Shown here: positions 34,848-43,811 of the stretch, piece after piece | Layout of the letters: every line of letters begins with the position of its first letter | Numbering within the stretch: position 1 is the first letter of the stretch | Assembly (NCBI GenBank): GCA_963716685.1 | Contig: CAVQTR010000001.1 | Location: 62,001 to 126,000 of the forward strand | Source of the DNA: JALYXI01 sp963716685 | GTDB lineage: Bacteria > Acidobacteriota > Terriglobia > Bryobacterales > Bryobacteraceae | DNA length: 64,000 bases | Direction: 5' to 3' | The notes under the pieces: model-generated | Seen by the model: only the letters and a program-made list of their open reading frames with translations | What the model was told of the DNA's origin: nothing | Database searches by the model: none | Translations under genes and position numbers: made by a program

Positions 34848-36325
34848 CGTGGACTGCTTTACTGCTGCTGTTGTTTGCGGCGCCCGGCTATGATCAGCCT
34901 TTTCGTCCGCAGTTCCACTTTTCGCCGCAGCGAAACTGGACCAACGATCCGAACGGCCTGGTTTACTTCGAAGGCGAGTTTCACCTGTTCTTCCAGTACA
35001 ACCCTTTTGGAGACAAGTGGGGCCACATGAGCTGGGGCCATGCGGTGAGCCCCGATCTGGTTCACTGGCGGGAGCTGCCGGTGGCGCTGCCGGAAGAGAA
35101 CGGCGTAATGATTTTTACCGGCAGCACGGTGATCGATACGGACAACACCAGCGGTTTTTGCCGGGGAAACCGGCCCTGCATGGTGGCGATTTACACCGGG
35201 CACACGCCGGCGGCGACCGGGAAACCGGCCCTGCAGACACAGAATCTGGCCTTCAGCAACGACCGGGGACGCACATGGACGAAGTTCGCGGGGAACCCCG
35301 TGTTGAATTTAAACAAGACGGATTTTCGCGACCCGGGTGTGTTCTGGTCCGCTGAGAGCAAACGGTGGATCATGGCGGTCTCGCTTCCGAACGACCACCA
35401 GATCCGGTTTTACGGCTCCGCCGACTTGAAGAAGTGGGAGCGCCTGAGCGAGTTCGGTCCGGCGGGGGCAACGGGAGGCCAGTGGGAATGTCCGGATCTG
35501 TTTCCGCTGCCGGTGGATGGGAGCCCGGCCAAGACGCGCTGGGTGCTGAAAGTGGGGCTGAACCCGGGCGGGCTACAGGGCGGTTCGGGCGAGCAGTATT
35601 TCGTGGGCCGGTTCGACGGAACGCGCTTTATCAATGACAACCCGACGTCGGTTGCGTTGTGGAGCGATTACGGTAAGGATTGCTACTGCGCGCTGACGTT
35701 CAATCATCTGCCGCCGGGCGAGAAGGCGGTGATGCTGGGCTGGATGAACAACTGGCAGTATGCGAACCAGGTTCCGACAAGTCCATGGCGCGGTCAGATG
35801 ACGGTACCGCGCCGGGTGGCGCTCCAGACGTTTCCGGACGGCATTCGGCTGGTGCAGGAGCCGGTTGACTCACTCAATCAGCTGCGCGGCCCGCAGCAGC
35901 AACTGAATGCCGGCAACAGCACGCTCATGAGCGGAAGCGTGGAAATCCATGCGGCGCTGGAACTGCGCGACGCGAAGGAGGCGGGATGGAAACTGCTCGG
36001 CAAAGACGGCTCGTACACCGTGCTGGGCTTCGATGCCGTGCGCCGCGAAGTGTTCGTCGATCGGACGCACTCGGGAGTTACGGGCTTCAGTAAGGATTTT
36101 CCTGCCCGCACCGCTGCTCCGTTTCCCGCAATGGGCGGGAAGCTCGAACTTCGCATTTTGGTGGATCGGAGCTCAGAGGAGGCTTTCTTCGGGGGTGGCC
36201 GCGTGGCAATTACGAATTTGATTTTCCCGAAGGAGCCATATACGCGGGTGGAGTTTTATTCGCACGGAGGCAGAGCCGTAGCGTTGAGCGGAGAGGTGTG
36301 GACGCTGCGCTCAATCTGGCACTGA
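34844..36325 (+). CDS. Exported GH32 fructan hydrolase (levanase/inulinase/invertase type)
   Basis: A 493-residue enzyme with a short signal peptide (MTWTALLLLLFAAPG). The GH32 catalytic triad is complete: nucleophile D35 in WTNDPNG, the stabilising Asp in FRDPGVFW, and the acid/base Glu in WECPDLFPL. A C-terminal beta-sandwich follows (LRILVDRSSEEAFFGGG). The family cuts beta-fructosidic bonds in levan, inulin or sucrose; ECPDLF with GGQW before it is typical of exo-acting forms. ATG 34844 overlaps the transporter stop (ATGA), so secretion, cleavage and uptake are coupled. Confidence 0.93.
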   Translation: MTWTALLLLLFAAPGYDQPFRPQFHFSPQRNWTNDPNGLVYFEGEFHLFFQYNPFGDKWGHMSWGHAVSPDLVHWRELPVALPEENGVMIFTGSTVIDTDNTSGFCRGNRPCMVAIYTGHTPAATGKPALQTQNLAFSNDRGRTWTKFAGNPVLNLNKTDFRDPGVFWSAESKRWIMAVSLPNDHQIRFYGSADLKKWERLSEFGPAGATGGQWECPDLFPLPVDGSPAKTRWVLKVGLNPGGLQGGSGEQYFVGRFDGTRFINDNPTSVALWSDYGKDCYCALTFNHLPPGEKAVMLGWMNNWQYANQVPTSPWRGQMTVPRRVALQTFPDGIRLVQEPVDSLNQLRGPQQQLNAGNSTLMSGSVEIHAALELRDAKEAGWKLLGKDGSYTVLGFDAVRREVFVDRTHSGVTGFSKDFPARTAAPFPAMGGKLELRILVDRSSEEAFFGGGRVAITNLIFPKEPYTRVEFYSHGGRAVALSGEVWTLRSIWH

Positions 36326-36332
36326 GGGAAAG

Positions 36333-36815
36333 ATGGAATTGGCAGAGGCTTCGGTGATCGGGCTGATTTCCGATACGCACGGCCTGCTGCGGCGGGAGGC
36401 GCTGGATGCGCTGCGGGGCTCGGACCTGATCATTCATGCAGGCGATGTGGGCCATCCGGAGATCCTGACGCGGCTGCGCACAGCTGCGCCCCTTGTGGCG
36501 ATAAAGGGCAATGTGGACAGTGGCGCGTGGGCGGATGATTTGCCGGAGACGGCTGCTGTCCGGACGCCCGCCGCTTCGATCTATGTGCTGCATGACGTGA
36601 AACAACTGGACCTGGATCCTGCGGAGGCGGGGTACGGCATTGTGGTCTCCGGGCATTCGCACAAACCTGGCCGAGAGGAACGTGCGGGAGTGCTGTACCT
36701 GAATCCCGGGAGCGCGGGGCCGCGCCGTTTCCGGCTTCCGGTGACGGTGGCGCGCCTGGATCTGCGGACGGAACCGTGGAGTGTTTCGTTCGTTGTTGTG
36801 GACGCGGCGCGCTAG
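36333..36815 (+). CDS. YfcE-type metallophosphoesterase
   Basis: A 160-residue calcineurin-like phosphoesterase. All five metal-binding blocks are seen: SDTHG, HAGDVG, KGNVD, LHD and SGHSHKP, then NPGSAGPRR. YfcE/MJ0936-type enzymes hydrolyse phosphodiesters, but their natural substrate is not known. It lies 7 bases after the GH32 gene, so it may ride on the same transcript, with no obvious link in function. Confidence 0.9.
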   Translation: MELAEASVIGLISDTHGLLRREALDALRGSDLIIHAGDVGHPEILTRLRTAAPLVAIKGNVDSGAWADDLPETAAVRTPAASIYVLHDVKQLDLDPAEAGYGIVVSGHSHKPGREERAGVLYLNPGSAGPRRFRLPVTVARLDLRTEPWSVSFVVVDAAR

Positions 36816-36821
36816 TACAAT
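36816..36821 (+). promoter_or_regulatory. TANNNT -10-like element (TACAAT)
   Basis: TACAAT overlaps the end of the phosphoesterase stop region and ends six bases before ATG 36828. The gene has no Shine-Dalgarno, so a leaderless transcript is likely. Confidence 0.4.
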
Positions 36822-36827
36822 CCACTC

Positions 36828-38048
36828 ATGCGCGAACTTCTTGTGCTTTGCTGTCTGGCCCTGCCGGCTTTCGCTCAGAGCGGCGCCCTGGGGCTGTTCA
36901 CGCATTCCGAAGATGTCGGCGACCCTCCGATGAAAGGCGAGGCGACGTTTGACGCCGCTGCCGGGCAGTACCGCATTACAGGTTCCGGAAGCGACATCTG
37001 GGGCAAAGCGGACCAGTTCCACTATGTGTGGCGCGAGATGTCCGGCGATTTCGCGATGGCGGCGACCGCGCAGTTCTTGACGGAAGGCAACGGGCATCGG
37101 AAGGCGGCGCTGATGCTGCGGCAATCCGCGGATACGGACTCGCCTTACTGCGATCTGGTGATCCACGGAGACGGGATGCCGGGCGTGCAGTTCCGGAACA
37201 CGAAGGGCGGCAGCACCAACACGGTCGATTTCCCGGTGCAGGGCGCGGGCACGTTCCGGATGAAGCTGGTGCGGCAGGGGACCACGGTAACTGTTTTCGT
37301 GGGGAAAGGCGATGACTCGCTGCGGCAGATGGGCCACACCACCACTCAGCTGGGAAGCCCGGTGCTGGTCGGATTGGGCGTGAGCTCGCATACGCAGACG
37401 GCCTCGAACACTGTGCTGTTCTCCGACGTGACGCTGGAGCCGCTGTCCGCCACGGACCGAAAGCTGGGCATCTTTACCAATTCCGGAGATGTGGGAAACC
37501 CGGCGAGGAAAGGGTCAGTGGTGTTCGATGCGGCCACCGGGCAATACCGGATCACGGGCTCCGGGGCAAACATCTGGGGGAAGCAGGACCAGTTTCAATA
37601 TGTCTGGCGGGAGATGACGGGCAACTTCGCGGTATCGGCGACGTTGCAGTTTCTCGGCGAGGGTGCGGAGCATCGGAAAGCCGGCGTTATGCTGCGGCAG
37701 TCCCTGGACGAAGACTCGGCGTACGGGGATTTTGTGATCCACGGCAGCGGCATGCCGGGTGTGCAGTGGCGCAGCGCAAAAGGCGACACCACGAACGCAT
37801 TCGATCTGCCTTACGACGGCCCGGGAAAGTTCCGGCTGAAAGTGGTGCGAAACGGCGTGGGGATCACGGTGTTCCTGGCGAGGGAAGGAGTGGAACTGAA
37901 GCAGGTTGCCCGGACGGAGGTGACGCTGCGGAACCCTGTGTTGGTGGGGCTGGCCGTGTGCGCGCATGATGCGAATGCTTCTGAGACCGTGGTGTTCTCC
38001 GATGTGTCCGTAGACCAGCTTCCTACGCCTGTGCCCGCCAAGCCGTAG
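36828..38048 (+). CDS. Secreted protein with two copies of a concanavalin-like (DUF1349-type) domain
   Basis: A 406-residue protein with a signal peptide (MRELLVLCCLALPAFA). Two ~190-residue domains, about residues 18-203 and 215-395, are clear duplicates: both have LG-FT-S-DVG-P--KG, FDAA-GQYRITGSG--IWGK-DQF-YVWREM-G, HRKA--MLRQS, GMPGVQ-R, and end in VLFSDV or VVFSDV. The fold type, a beta sandwich as in DUF1349 and laminin-G-like domains, is inferred from the pattern of FAVSATLQF and KAGVMLRQS. Such domains often bind sugars or sit next to TolB-like repeats. No catalytic residues are evident. Confidence 0.8.
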   Translation: MRELLVLCCLALPAFAQSGALGLFTHSEDVGDPPMKGEATFDAAAGQYRITGSGSDIWGKADQFHYVWREMSGDFAMAATAQFLTEGNGHRKAALMLRQSADTDSPYCDLVIHGDGMPGVQFRNTKGGSTNTVDFPVQGAGTFRMKLVRQGTTVTVFVGKGDDSLRQMGHTTTQLGSPVLVGLGVSSHTQTASNTVLFSDVTLEPLSATDRKLGIFTNSGDVGNPARKGSVVFDAATGQYRITGSGANIWGKQDQFQYVWREMTGNFAVSATLQFLGEGAEHRKAGVMLRQSLDEDSAYGDFVIHGSGMPGVQWRSAKGDTTNAFDLPYDGPGKFRLKVVRNGVGITVFLAREGVELKQVARTEVTLRNPVLVGLAVCAHDANASETVVFSDVSVDQLPTPVPAKP

Positions 38049-38066
38049 AAAGGGGGCTGCGCCCGC

Positions 38067-38072
38067 TATAAT
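38067..38072 (+). promoter_or_regulatory. -10 box (TATAAT) of the molybdenum oxidoreductase operon
   Basis: A perfect TATAAT lies 22 bases before ATG 38095, the first gene of the two-gene oxidoreductase unit. The -35 is not obvious. Confidence 0.5.
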
Positions 38073-38094
38073 TGGGCAAGTTCCTTCCACTCAT

Positions 38095-38565
38095 ATGCCA
38101 ACAACTTTTTCGCTGAACGGCTCCCGGCAGACTGTTGACGTCCATCCGGATACTCCTTTGCTCTGGGTTCTTCGCGATCACCTGGGCCTGACAGGCACGA
38201 AGTACGGGTGCGGCATGGCTCTGTGCGGCGCATGCACGGTGCACATTAATGGCAGCGCGGTGCGTTCCTGCGTGACGCAGGTGGCGAGCGTGGCTGGCAA
38301 AAACGTAACCACGATTGAAGGGCTGTCGGCGGACGGAACGCATCCAGTGCAGCGGGCGTGGGTGGAAGAAGATGTGCCGCAGTGCGGGTACTGCCAGTCG
38401 GGACAAATTATGGCGGCCGCGTCACTGCTGGCCAAGACCGCGAAACCGAGTGACGCGGATATCAGCGAAGCGATGAAGGGCAATATCTGCCGCTGCGGCA
38501 CGTATGCGCAGATCCGGCGCGCGGTGCATCGGGCTGCCGATATGAAGGCGGGGGTGAAGGCATGA
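38095..38565 (+). CDS. Molybdenum hydroxylase 2Fe-2S subunit (IorA-like)
   Basis: A 156-residue electron-transfer subunit of the xanthine oxidase family. The plant-type 2Fe-2S motif is C39, C44, C47 and C59 (YGCGMALCGAC then RSC). The second, alpha-helical cluster domain has CGYCQSGQ and CRCGTY. Length matches the small subunit of isoquinoline 1-oxidoreductase and related aldehyde or N-heterocycle hydroxylases. The stop overlaps the large subunit start (ATGA). No FAD subunit is present, as is usual in this two-subunit type, which passes electrons to an external carrier. Confidence 0.94.
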   Translation: MPTTFSLNGSRQTVDVHPDTPLLWVLRDHLGLTGTKYGCGMALCGACTVHINGSAVRSCVTQVASVAGKNVTTIEGLSADGTHPVQRAWVEEDVPQCGYCQSGQIMAAASLLAKTAKPSDADISEAMKGNICRCGTYAQIRRAVHRAADMKAGVKA

Positions 38566-40655
38566 GCGCGGTGGTGATGGCGAGCCGCCGGGACTTCTTC
38601 CGCACCACGGCGGGACTGGTGCTGACGTTCGCGCTGCCGGAATCGGCAAAGGTTCTGGCGCAGGGGCGCAGGCAGGGCGTGCCGCTGAAACCGGAAGCGT
38701 ACATTCACATCGCGCCGGACGACACGATCACGTTCCTGATTACCAAAGCGGAGATGGGGCAGGGGCCGGTGACGTCGCTTTCGATGCTGCTGGCGGAAGA
38801 GTTGGACTGCGACTGGGCGAAGATTCGGACGGAGTTCGCTCCGGTGGATCCGTCCCTGTATGGATTTCAGGGAGTGGTGGGCAGCGCGAGTATTCGTTCC
38901 TCCTGGGCGCCGATGCGGCAGGCCGGGGCCACCGCGCGCGCGATGCTGATGGAAGCGGCCGCCACGCAGTGGGGAGTGGATAAAGCTCAGCTGCGCACCG
39001 AGAACGGCTTTGTGGTTTCGGGCAGCAAACGGGCGAGCTATGGCAGTTTGTCCGAAGCGGCGGCGAAGATCGCGATGCCGGAGAAGGTGGCGCTGAAAGA
39101 TCCGAAAACTTTCCGGTACATCGGTAAGCCGCTGAAGCGTCTGGATACGGTGGAAAAGGTGAACGGCAAGGCGCAGTTCGGCATCGATGCGCGCCAGCCG
39201 GGGATGGTGTACGCGGCGATCGCGCGCTGTCCGGTGTTCGGCGGCAAGGTGGGGAGCTTCGATGCGACGAAAGCCAAAGCCATGCCGGGTGTGAAGAGCG
39301 TGCACGAGATTTCCACCGGCGTTGCCGTGGTGGCTGAGAACACGTGGGCGGCGATGCAGGGCCGCAATGCGCTTGAGATCAAATGGGACGAAGGGCCCAA
39401 CGCCAACCAGAACAGCGCCGCGATCAGCCGGCTGTTCCGCGATTTGGCGCAGCAGCCGGGAGCGGTGGCGAAGAAGGCGGGCGATCCCGAAGGCGTGATT
39501 GGCGCAGCGGCGAAGAAGCTGACGGCGGAATATGAAGCGCCTTACCTGTCGCACGCTCCGATGGAGCCGCTGAACTGCACGGCGGTGGTGCGCGGGGACA
39601 CCTGCGAAATCTGGGCATCGACGCAGATGCAGACGGGTTCGCGCGATACGGCGGCAAAGGCCGCGGGGCTGGCACCGGAGAAGGTGAAGGTGAACACGCT
39701 GCTGATGGGCGGCGGGTTCGGCAGGCGCGCGCGGGTGGATTACGTGGGTGAGACCGTGGAAATTGCGCGGGCAATGCCGGGCGTGCCGGTGAAGCTGACT
39801 TGGTCGCGCGAAGACGACATGCGGCACGATTACTACCGGCCGGCATCGTTCGTGAAGTTTGCGGGCGCGCTGGATGCGGATGGCTGGCCGGCGGCGTTCA
39901 CGGCGCAGGTGGCTTGCCCTTCATTCGGCGGCGGGCGCGGCGGGGTGGATGGCGCGGCAGTGGAAGGCATCCACACGCTGGAGTATCAGATTCCGAACTT
40001 CCTGGTGGATTACCACAAGGCGGAAGCGGGCATCCCAACTTCGTACTGGCGGGCGGTTGGCTACACGCAGAACACATTCTTTGCGGAGAGCTTTCTGGAC
40101 GAGATGGCGGCCGCGGGCGGCAAGGATCCGGTGGAACTGCGGAAGCGGCTGCTGGCCGGTTCGCCACGGTTGCTGGGAGTGCTGAAGGTGGCGGCGGAAA
40201 AGGCGAACTGGGGGAAGGCTCCGGCGGGACGTTTTCAGGGCGTCGCGGTAGTGAACAACATGGGGAGCTACACGGCGCAGGTGGCGGAAGTTTCCGTGGT
40301 GGGCGGGAAGCTGCGCATTCACCGGGTGGTGTGCGCCGTGGACTGCGGGCATGTGGTGAACCCGGCGATTCTGCGGCAACAGATCGAAGGCGGCATTGTG
40401 TTTGGGCTTTCGGCGGCGCTGAAAGGCGCGATCACAATCGACCATGGGCGCGTGCAGCAGGGGAATTTCGATTCGTACAACATGGTGCGAATCGATGAGA
40501 TGCCGCAGGTGGACGTCCATATCGTGGAGACGGATAACAACCCGGGCGGCATCGGGGAAGCGTCGGTCCCGCCGATTGCGCCGGCGGTGTGCAATGCGAT
40601 TTTCGCGGCGACGGGGAAACGGGTGAGGAGCTTACCGATTCGGCTGAATGCCTAG
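38562..40655 (+). CDS. Molybdenum hydroxylase large subunit, Tat-exported (IorB-like)
   Basis: A 697-residue molybdopterin-binding subunit. The N-terminus has a Tat signal, SRRDFFRTTAGLVLTFALP, so the complex is exported folded and with cofactor. Conserved stretches are ITKAEMGQGPVTSL, GVVGSASIRSSWAPMRQAGA, LLMGGGFGRRARVDYVGE, SYWRAVGYTQNTFFAESFLDE, and the active-site region NNPGGIGEASVPPIAPAVCNA whose Glu is the catalytic base. IorB-type enzymes oxidise N-heterocycles or aldehydes; the true substrate is unknown. The gene ends 60 bases before the convergent tRNA. Confidence 0.92.
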   Translation: MSAVVMASRRDFFRTTAGLVLTFALPESAKVLAQGRRQGVPLKPEAYIHIAPDDTITFLITKAEMGQGPVTSLSMLLAEELDCDWAKIRTEFAPVDPSLYGFQGVVGSASIRSSWAPMRQAGATARAMLMEAAATQWGVDKAQLRTENGFVVSGSKRASYGSLSEAAAKIAMPEKVALKDPKTFRYIGKPLKRLDTVEKVNGKAQFGIDARQPGMVYAAIARCPVFGGKVGSFDATKAKAMPGVKSVHEISTGVAVVAENTWAAMQGRNALEIKWDEGPNANQNSAAISRLFRDLAQQPGAVAKKAGDPEGVIGAAAKKLTAEYEAPYLSHAPMEPLNCTAVVRGDTCEIWASTQMQTGSRDTAAKAAGLAPEKVKVNTLLMGGGFGRRARVDYVGETVEIARAMPGVPVKLTWSREDDMRHDYYRPASFVKFAGALDADGWPAAFTAQVACPSFGGGRGGVDGAAVEGIHTLEYQIPNFLVDYHKAEAGIPTSYWRAVGYTQNTFFAESFLDEMAAAGGKDPVELRKRLLAGSPRLLGVLKVAAEKANWGKAPAGRFQGVAVVNNMGSYTAQVAEVSVVGGKLRIHRVVCAVDCGHVVNPAILRQQIEGGIVFGLSAALKGAITIDHGRVQQGNFDSYNMVRIDEMPQVDVHIVETDNNPGGIGEASVPPIAPAVCNAIFAATGKRVRSLPIRLNA

Positions 40656-40713
40656 GACGGGGGCCTTCGGGAGCTGCTCAAAGGCCTTACTTCGAGGTGT
40701 ACGGGAGATTAGT

Positions 40714-40791
<78 letters not shown>

Positions 40792-40851
40792 CACCCATCC
40801 TATCGTCAAATGACAGATGCGTCAATCGCCTGACCCGGCCGGCGGCTGGAA

Positions 40852-42297
40852 TCAGCTGCGGGCGCTGAAAACGGCCGCCAGGCGGCTGCGGATTTGGTTC
40901 ATCACCTCGGTGGCGAGGAAGGGTTTGCGCAGTACCGGGAAATCGTGCTCTTCGCAGACGGCTTCGTCTTCGGCAGGCAACACGGAGCCGGTCATCATGA
41001 TGATCTGCATCTTGGCGGCTTCGCGGCGAAGCTGAACCCCCAGTTCCACACCGTTGCCGTCCGGGCAGCATGTAATCCAGAAGGGCGGCGTTGGGCTTCT
41101 CCTCCGAGACAATCTTGCGGGCGTCTCCGGCGGATTCGGCGGTCAGCAGCGCCAGCCGGCTTCCGCCATCAGCCGCTCCAGGAAGTGCAGCAGGTCGCGG
41201 TTGTCGTCCACCAGCAAAACCGTGGGATGCGCCGGGGCCGCCGCTTCGCCGATACGCGTGGGGCGCAGGATCAGAGTTGTCGCGCTCGGGTGAGATTTCA
41301 ACGCGGACACGCGCGCCCGCATCCACCTGTCCGGTCGCCACCATCGTAGCGAGCGGCTGGGTCAGATGCTTGTGAATGGTCCGATTCAGTTCGCGGGCGC
41401 CGTATTCCGAACTGGTTCCCTTTTCGATCAGCCATTGCCGCGTTTCGAACGGCACCTCGATTTGGAAGCAGCGAACGCCCAGACGCGTGTTGACGTGATT
41501 CTGCAGATCCAGAATCTGGTGATCAACGATGGCGGAAAGCGATTCCGCGGTGAGCGGCTGATAGGTGATGACGCAATCGATGCGGTTGACGAACTCCGGA
41601 GAGAACTTCTTGCGCACGGCGACCAGGGCGATGTTCTGGAGCTTGCTGGTGAGATCGTCCACGCGAGTCCTGGGGCGGCGGCGCTGAAGCCGAAATCGGG
41701 ATTGATTTCCTTCATCATTTCCCGCGCGCCAAGATTACTGGTTAAGAAAACCAGGCTTTTCTCGAAATTAACCGACGAATTGTCGCCCAGCCGCAGAATC
41801 CCCTTATCGAGCACGCCCAGCAGCAGGCGGGTGAGCGATGGCGCCGCTTTCTCGATCTCGTCGAACAGGACAAGAGAAAGAGAACTGTTGTCGCTGGTGA
41901 CCGCGGTGAGCTTCTGCTGCGACAGCATCGGCTGCGTTTCGCGGTGCCCCAGATAGCCCGGAGGCGCGCCGATCAGCTTGGCGACTTCATGCTCCATCTG
42001 GAACTCGCCGCAATCGATCTTTAACAGGTTCTTCGAACTGCCGTGCAGCACTTCAGCGAGCGCTTCGACGGTTTTTGTCTTACCGGTGCCCGTGGGTCCC
42101 AGGAGCAGGAAGACGCCGACGGGGCGGCCCTCCGGGGCCAGACCAGCCTGAAACATCTGAATGTAAGGGACGATGACGCTGGTGGCGGCGGGCTGACCCA
42201 CCACCTTCTGGGACAGCACTGCCGTCAGATTTTCCATGGGTTCAACCGCTGCTTTCCTGCGATTGCCGGATCCGGAACTTTTTTTTGCTTCGACCAT
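40852..42297 (-). pseudogene. ClpB-like AAA+ ATPase fused to a response-regulator receiver domain, multiply frameshifted
   Basis: Reading across three frames gives one protein of about 480 residues. The first part (from ATG 42297) is a Clp-type AAA+ module: VVGQPAATSVIVPYIQ, Walker A LLGPTGTGKTKTVE, Walker B LVLFDEIEKA, sensor LVFLTSNLGAREMM. After a shift near 41680 follow VRKKFSPEFVNRID and the D2-small region (GTSSEYGARELNRTIHKH). After a shift near 41275 comes VLLVDDNRDLLHFLERLMAEAG, the start of a receiver domain. After another near 41155 comes ALLDYMLP with the phospho-Asp, and after an extra C near 41055 come IIMMTGSVLP and VLRKPFLATEV. No in-frame nonsense substitution breaks the conserved blocks. 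Upstream TATACT and ATG look normal. Either recent decay or clustered base-calling errors. Confidence 0.82.
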
Positions 42298-42378
42298 ATA
42301 ATCCTGGCACCAGTATACTCAGGCCCTTCCGCGCGAAACAGCCGTTATTATTGTTAAACGTCTCAGGATATCAGGAAT

Positions 42379-43506
42379 TCAAACTCTTTTTTTCGTGAAG
42401 AATGAATGAATTGCCCCGGCGATCCGTTCGCTGGCGTGTCCGTCGCCATAAGGATTGTGAACGCGGGACATTCGCTCGCGCTCTTCGGGGCTGTCGAGCA
42501 GGCGGCAGGTCTCGCGGAAAATGGTTTCGGCACTGGTTCCGACGAGGCGCACGGTGCCGGCTTCCACCGCTTCGGGCCGCTCGGTTTTCTCGCGCATCAC
42601 CAGAATGGGCTTGCCGAGCGAGGGGCCTTCCTCCTGAACGCCACCGGAATCCGTGATCAGCAAATCGGCACGGCGCATCAGATCGACGAAAGGCAGGTAA
42701 TCCAGCGGTTCGATAAGACTGACGCTCGGGAGATCCCCCAGAATGCGCTGCACCGGATCCATCACGTTGGGATTGCGGTGGACAGGGTAGACGATGTGCA
42801 TATCGCTGCGCTGCGCGAGGCGCGCAAGGCCCTCGCAGATGCCTTCGAAGCCCGGGCCAAAGCTTTCGCGACGGTGGGCCGTTACCAGAATCAGCTTTTT
42901 GCCTTCCGGCGCACCCTGCCAGCTGCCCGGAGCGGGCTCGCCGGCGGCGAGACGGTCGCGAATCTGCAGGACAGCATCAATCCCGGAGTTGCCGGTGACA
43001 ACGATGCCGGCGGACGGCACACCTTCCTGGCGCAGGTTCCGGGCAGCGCCCTCGGTGGCGGCAAAGTGGAGCGCGGAAATGCGGGTAGTGAGAACGCGGT
43101 TCAGCTCCTCGGGGAACGGCTGGAGCAGATCGCCCGTGCGCAGACCGGCTTCCACGTGGCCCACGGGAATCTGGTGATAAAAAGCCGAGAGCGCGCCGCA
43201 GAAGGTGGTGGTGGTGTCTCCCTGGACGATCACCATGTCAGGCCGGGCCGCTTCCATCACCGGCGCGAGAGAAGAAATGATGCGCGCGGTGGACTCGCTG
43301 AGAGTCTGGCCAGGCTGCATCAGATCCAGATCATAGTCGGGGACCACCCCGAAGACGCCCAGTACCTGATCGAGCATGGCGCGGTGCTGGGCAGTGACGC
43401 AGACCTGAACCTGGAAGCGATGGGGAAGGGAGCGGAGGTGCAGTAAAACGGGGCAGAGCTTGATCGCCTCCGGCCTTGTACCGAAGACGAACAAGGTATG
43501 AATCAT
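42379..43506 (-). CDS. wecB: UDP-N-acetylglucosamine 2-epimerase (non-hydrolysing)
   Basis: A 375-residue GT-B-fold enzyme that interconverts UDP-GlcNAc and UDP-ManNAc for surface polysaccharides. Diagnostic motifs are FVFGTRPEAIKL at the N-terminus, VQGDTTTTF, GHVEAGLRTGD, VTAHRRESFG and LLITDSGGVQEEGPSLGKP with MREKTERPEA. Length is normal. It starts 11 bases after the infA stop and could be co-transcribed with it. No other polysaccharide genes flank it, so its product could also feed other sugar pathways. Confidence 0.95.
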   Translation of the reverse strand: MIHTLFVFGTRPEAIKLCPVLLHLRSLPHRFQVQVCVTAQHRAMLDQVLGVFGVVPDYDLDLMQPGQTLSESTARIISSLAPVMEAARPDMVIVQGDTTTTFCGALSAFYHQIPVGHVEAGLRTGDLLQPFPEELNRVLTTRISALHFAATEGAARNLRQEGVPSAGIVVTGNSGIDAVLQIRDRLAAGEPAPGSWQGAPEGKKLILVTAHRRESFGPGFEGICEGLARLAQRSDMHIVYPVHRNPNVMDPVQRILGDLPSVSLIEPLDYLPFVDLMRRADLLITDSGGVQEEGPSLGKPILVMREKTERPEAVEAGTVRLVGTSAETIFRETCRLLDSPEERERMSRVHNPYGDGHASERIAGAIHSFFTKKRV

Positions 43507-43517
43507 TCAGAGGTGTT

Positions 43518-43736
43518 TTAGCGGTGCCGGAACGTAATGCGACCCTTAGTGAGGTCGTAAGGGGAGAGTTCCATGGTGACCCGGTCGCCGGCGAGGACGC
43601 GGATGCGGTTGCGGCGGAGGCGGCCTGCCAGGTGGGCGAGCACCACGCGCTCATGCTCCAGCTGGACACTGAAGAGGCCGCTGGGGAACTTTTCGAGGAC
43701 TGTGCCTGTTACTTCGATACTGTCTTCTTTGCTCAA
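43518..43736 (-). CDS. infA: Translation initiation factor IF-1
   Basis: A 72-residue S1/OB-fold protein that binds the 30S A site during initiation. MSKEDSIEVTGTVLEK, LAHLAGRLRRNRIRVLAGDRV and the C-terminal DLTKGRITFRHR match the family, including its length. The start is TTG 43736 with AAAGGA six bases upstream. It sits between a cold-shock protein gene and wecB on the same strand; a second copy elsewhere in the genome is possible, since the usual ribosomal operon context is missing. Confidence 0.95.
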   Translation of the reverse strand: MSKEDSIEVTGTVLEKFPSGLFSVQLEHERVVLAHLAGRLRRNRIRVLAGDRVTMELSPYDLTKGRITFRHR

Positions 43737-43811
43737 ACCGTTTCCTTTAGTTGATTTCCGTGGGCAGACCCGCGAGTCGTGGCCGGCCTGCCCCTGCGAT
43801 ATCGTTTGAGA

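Noticed and set aside
38178..39827. 549-residue minus-strand open frame
   Set aside because: Antisense to both molybdenum hydroxylase genes, very rich in His and Arg; shadow frame.
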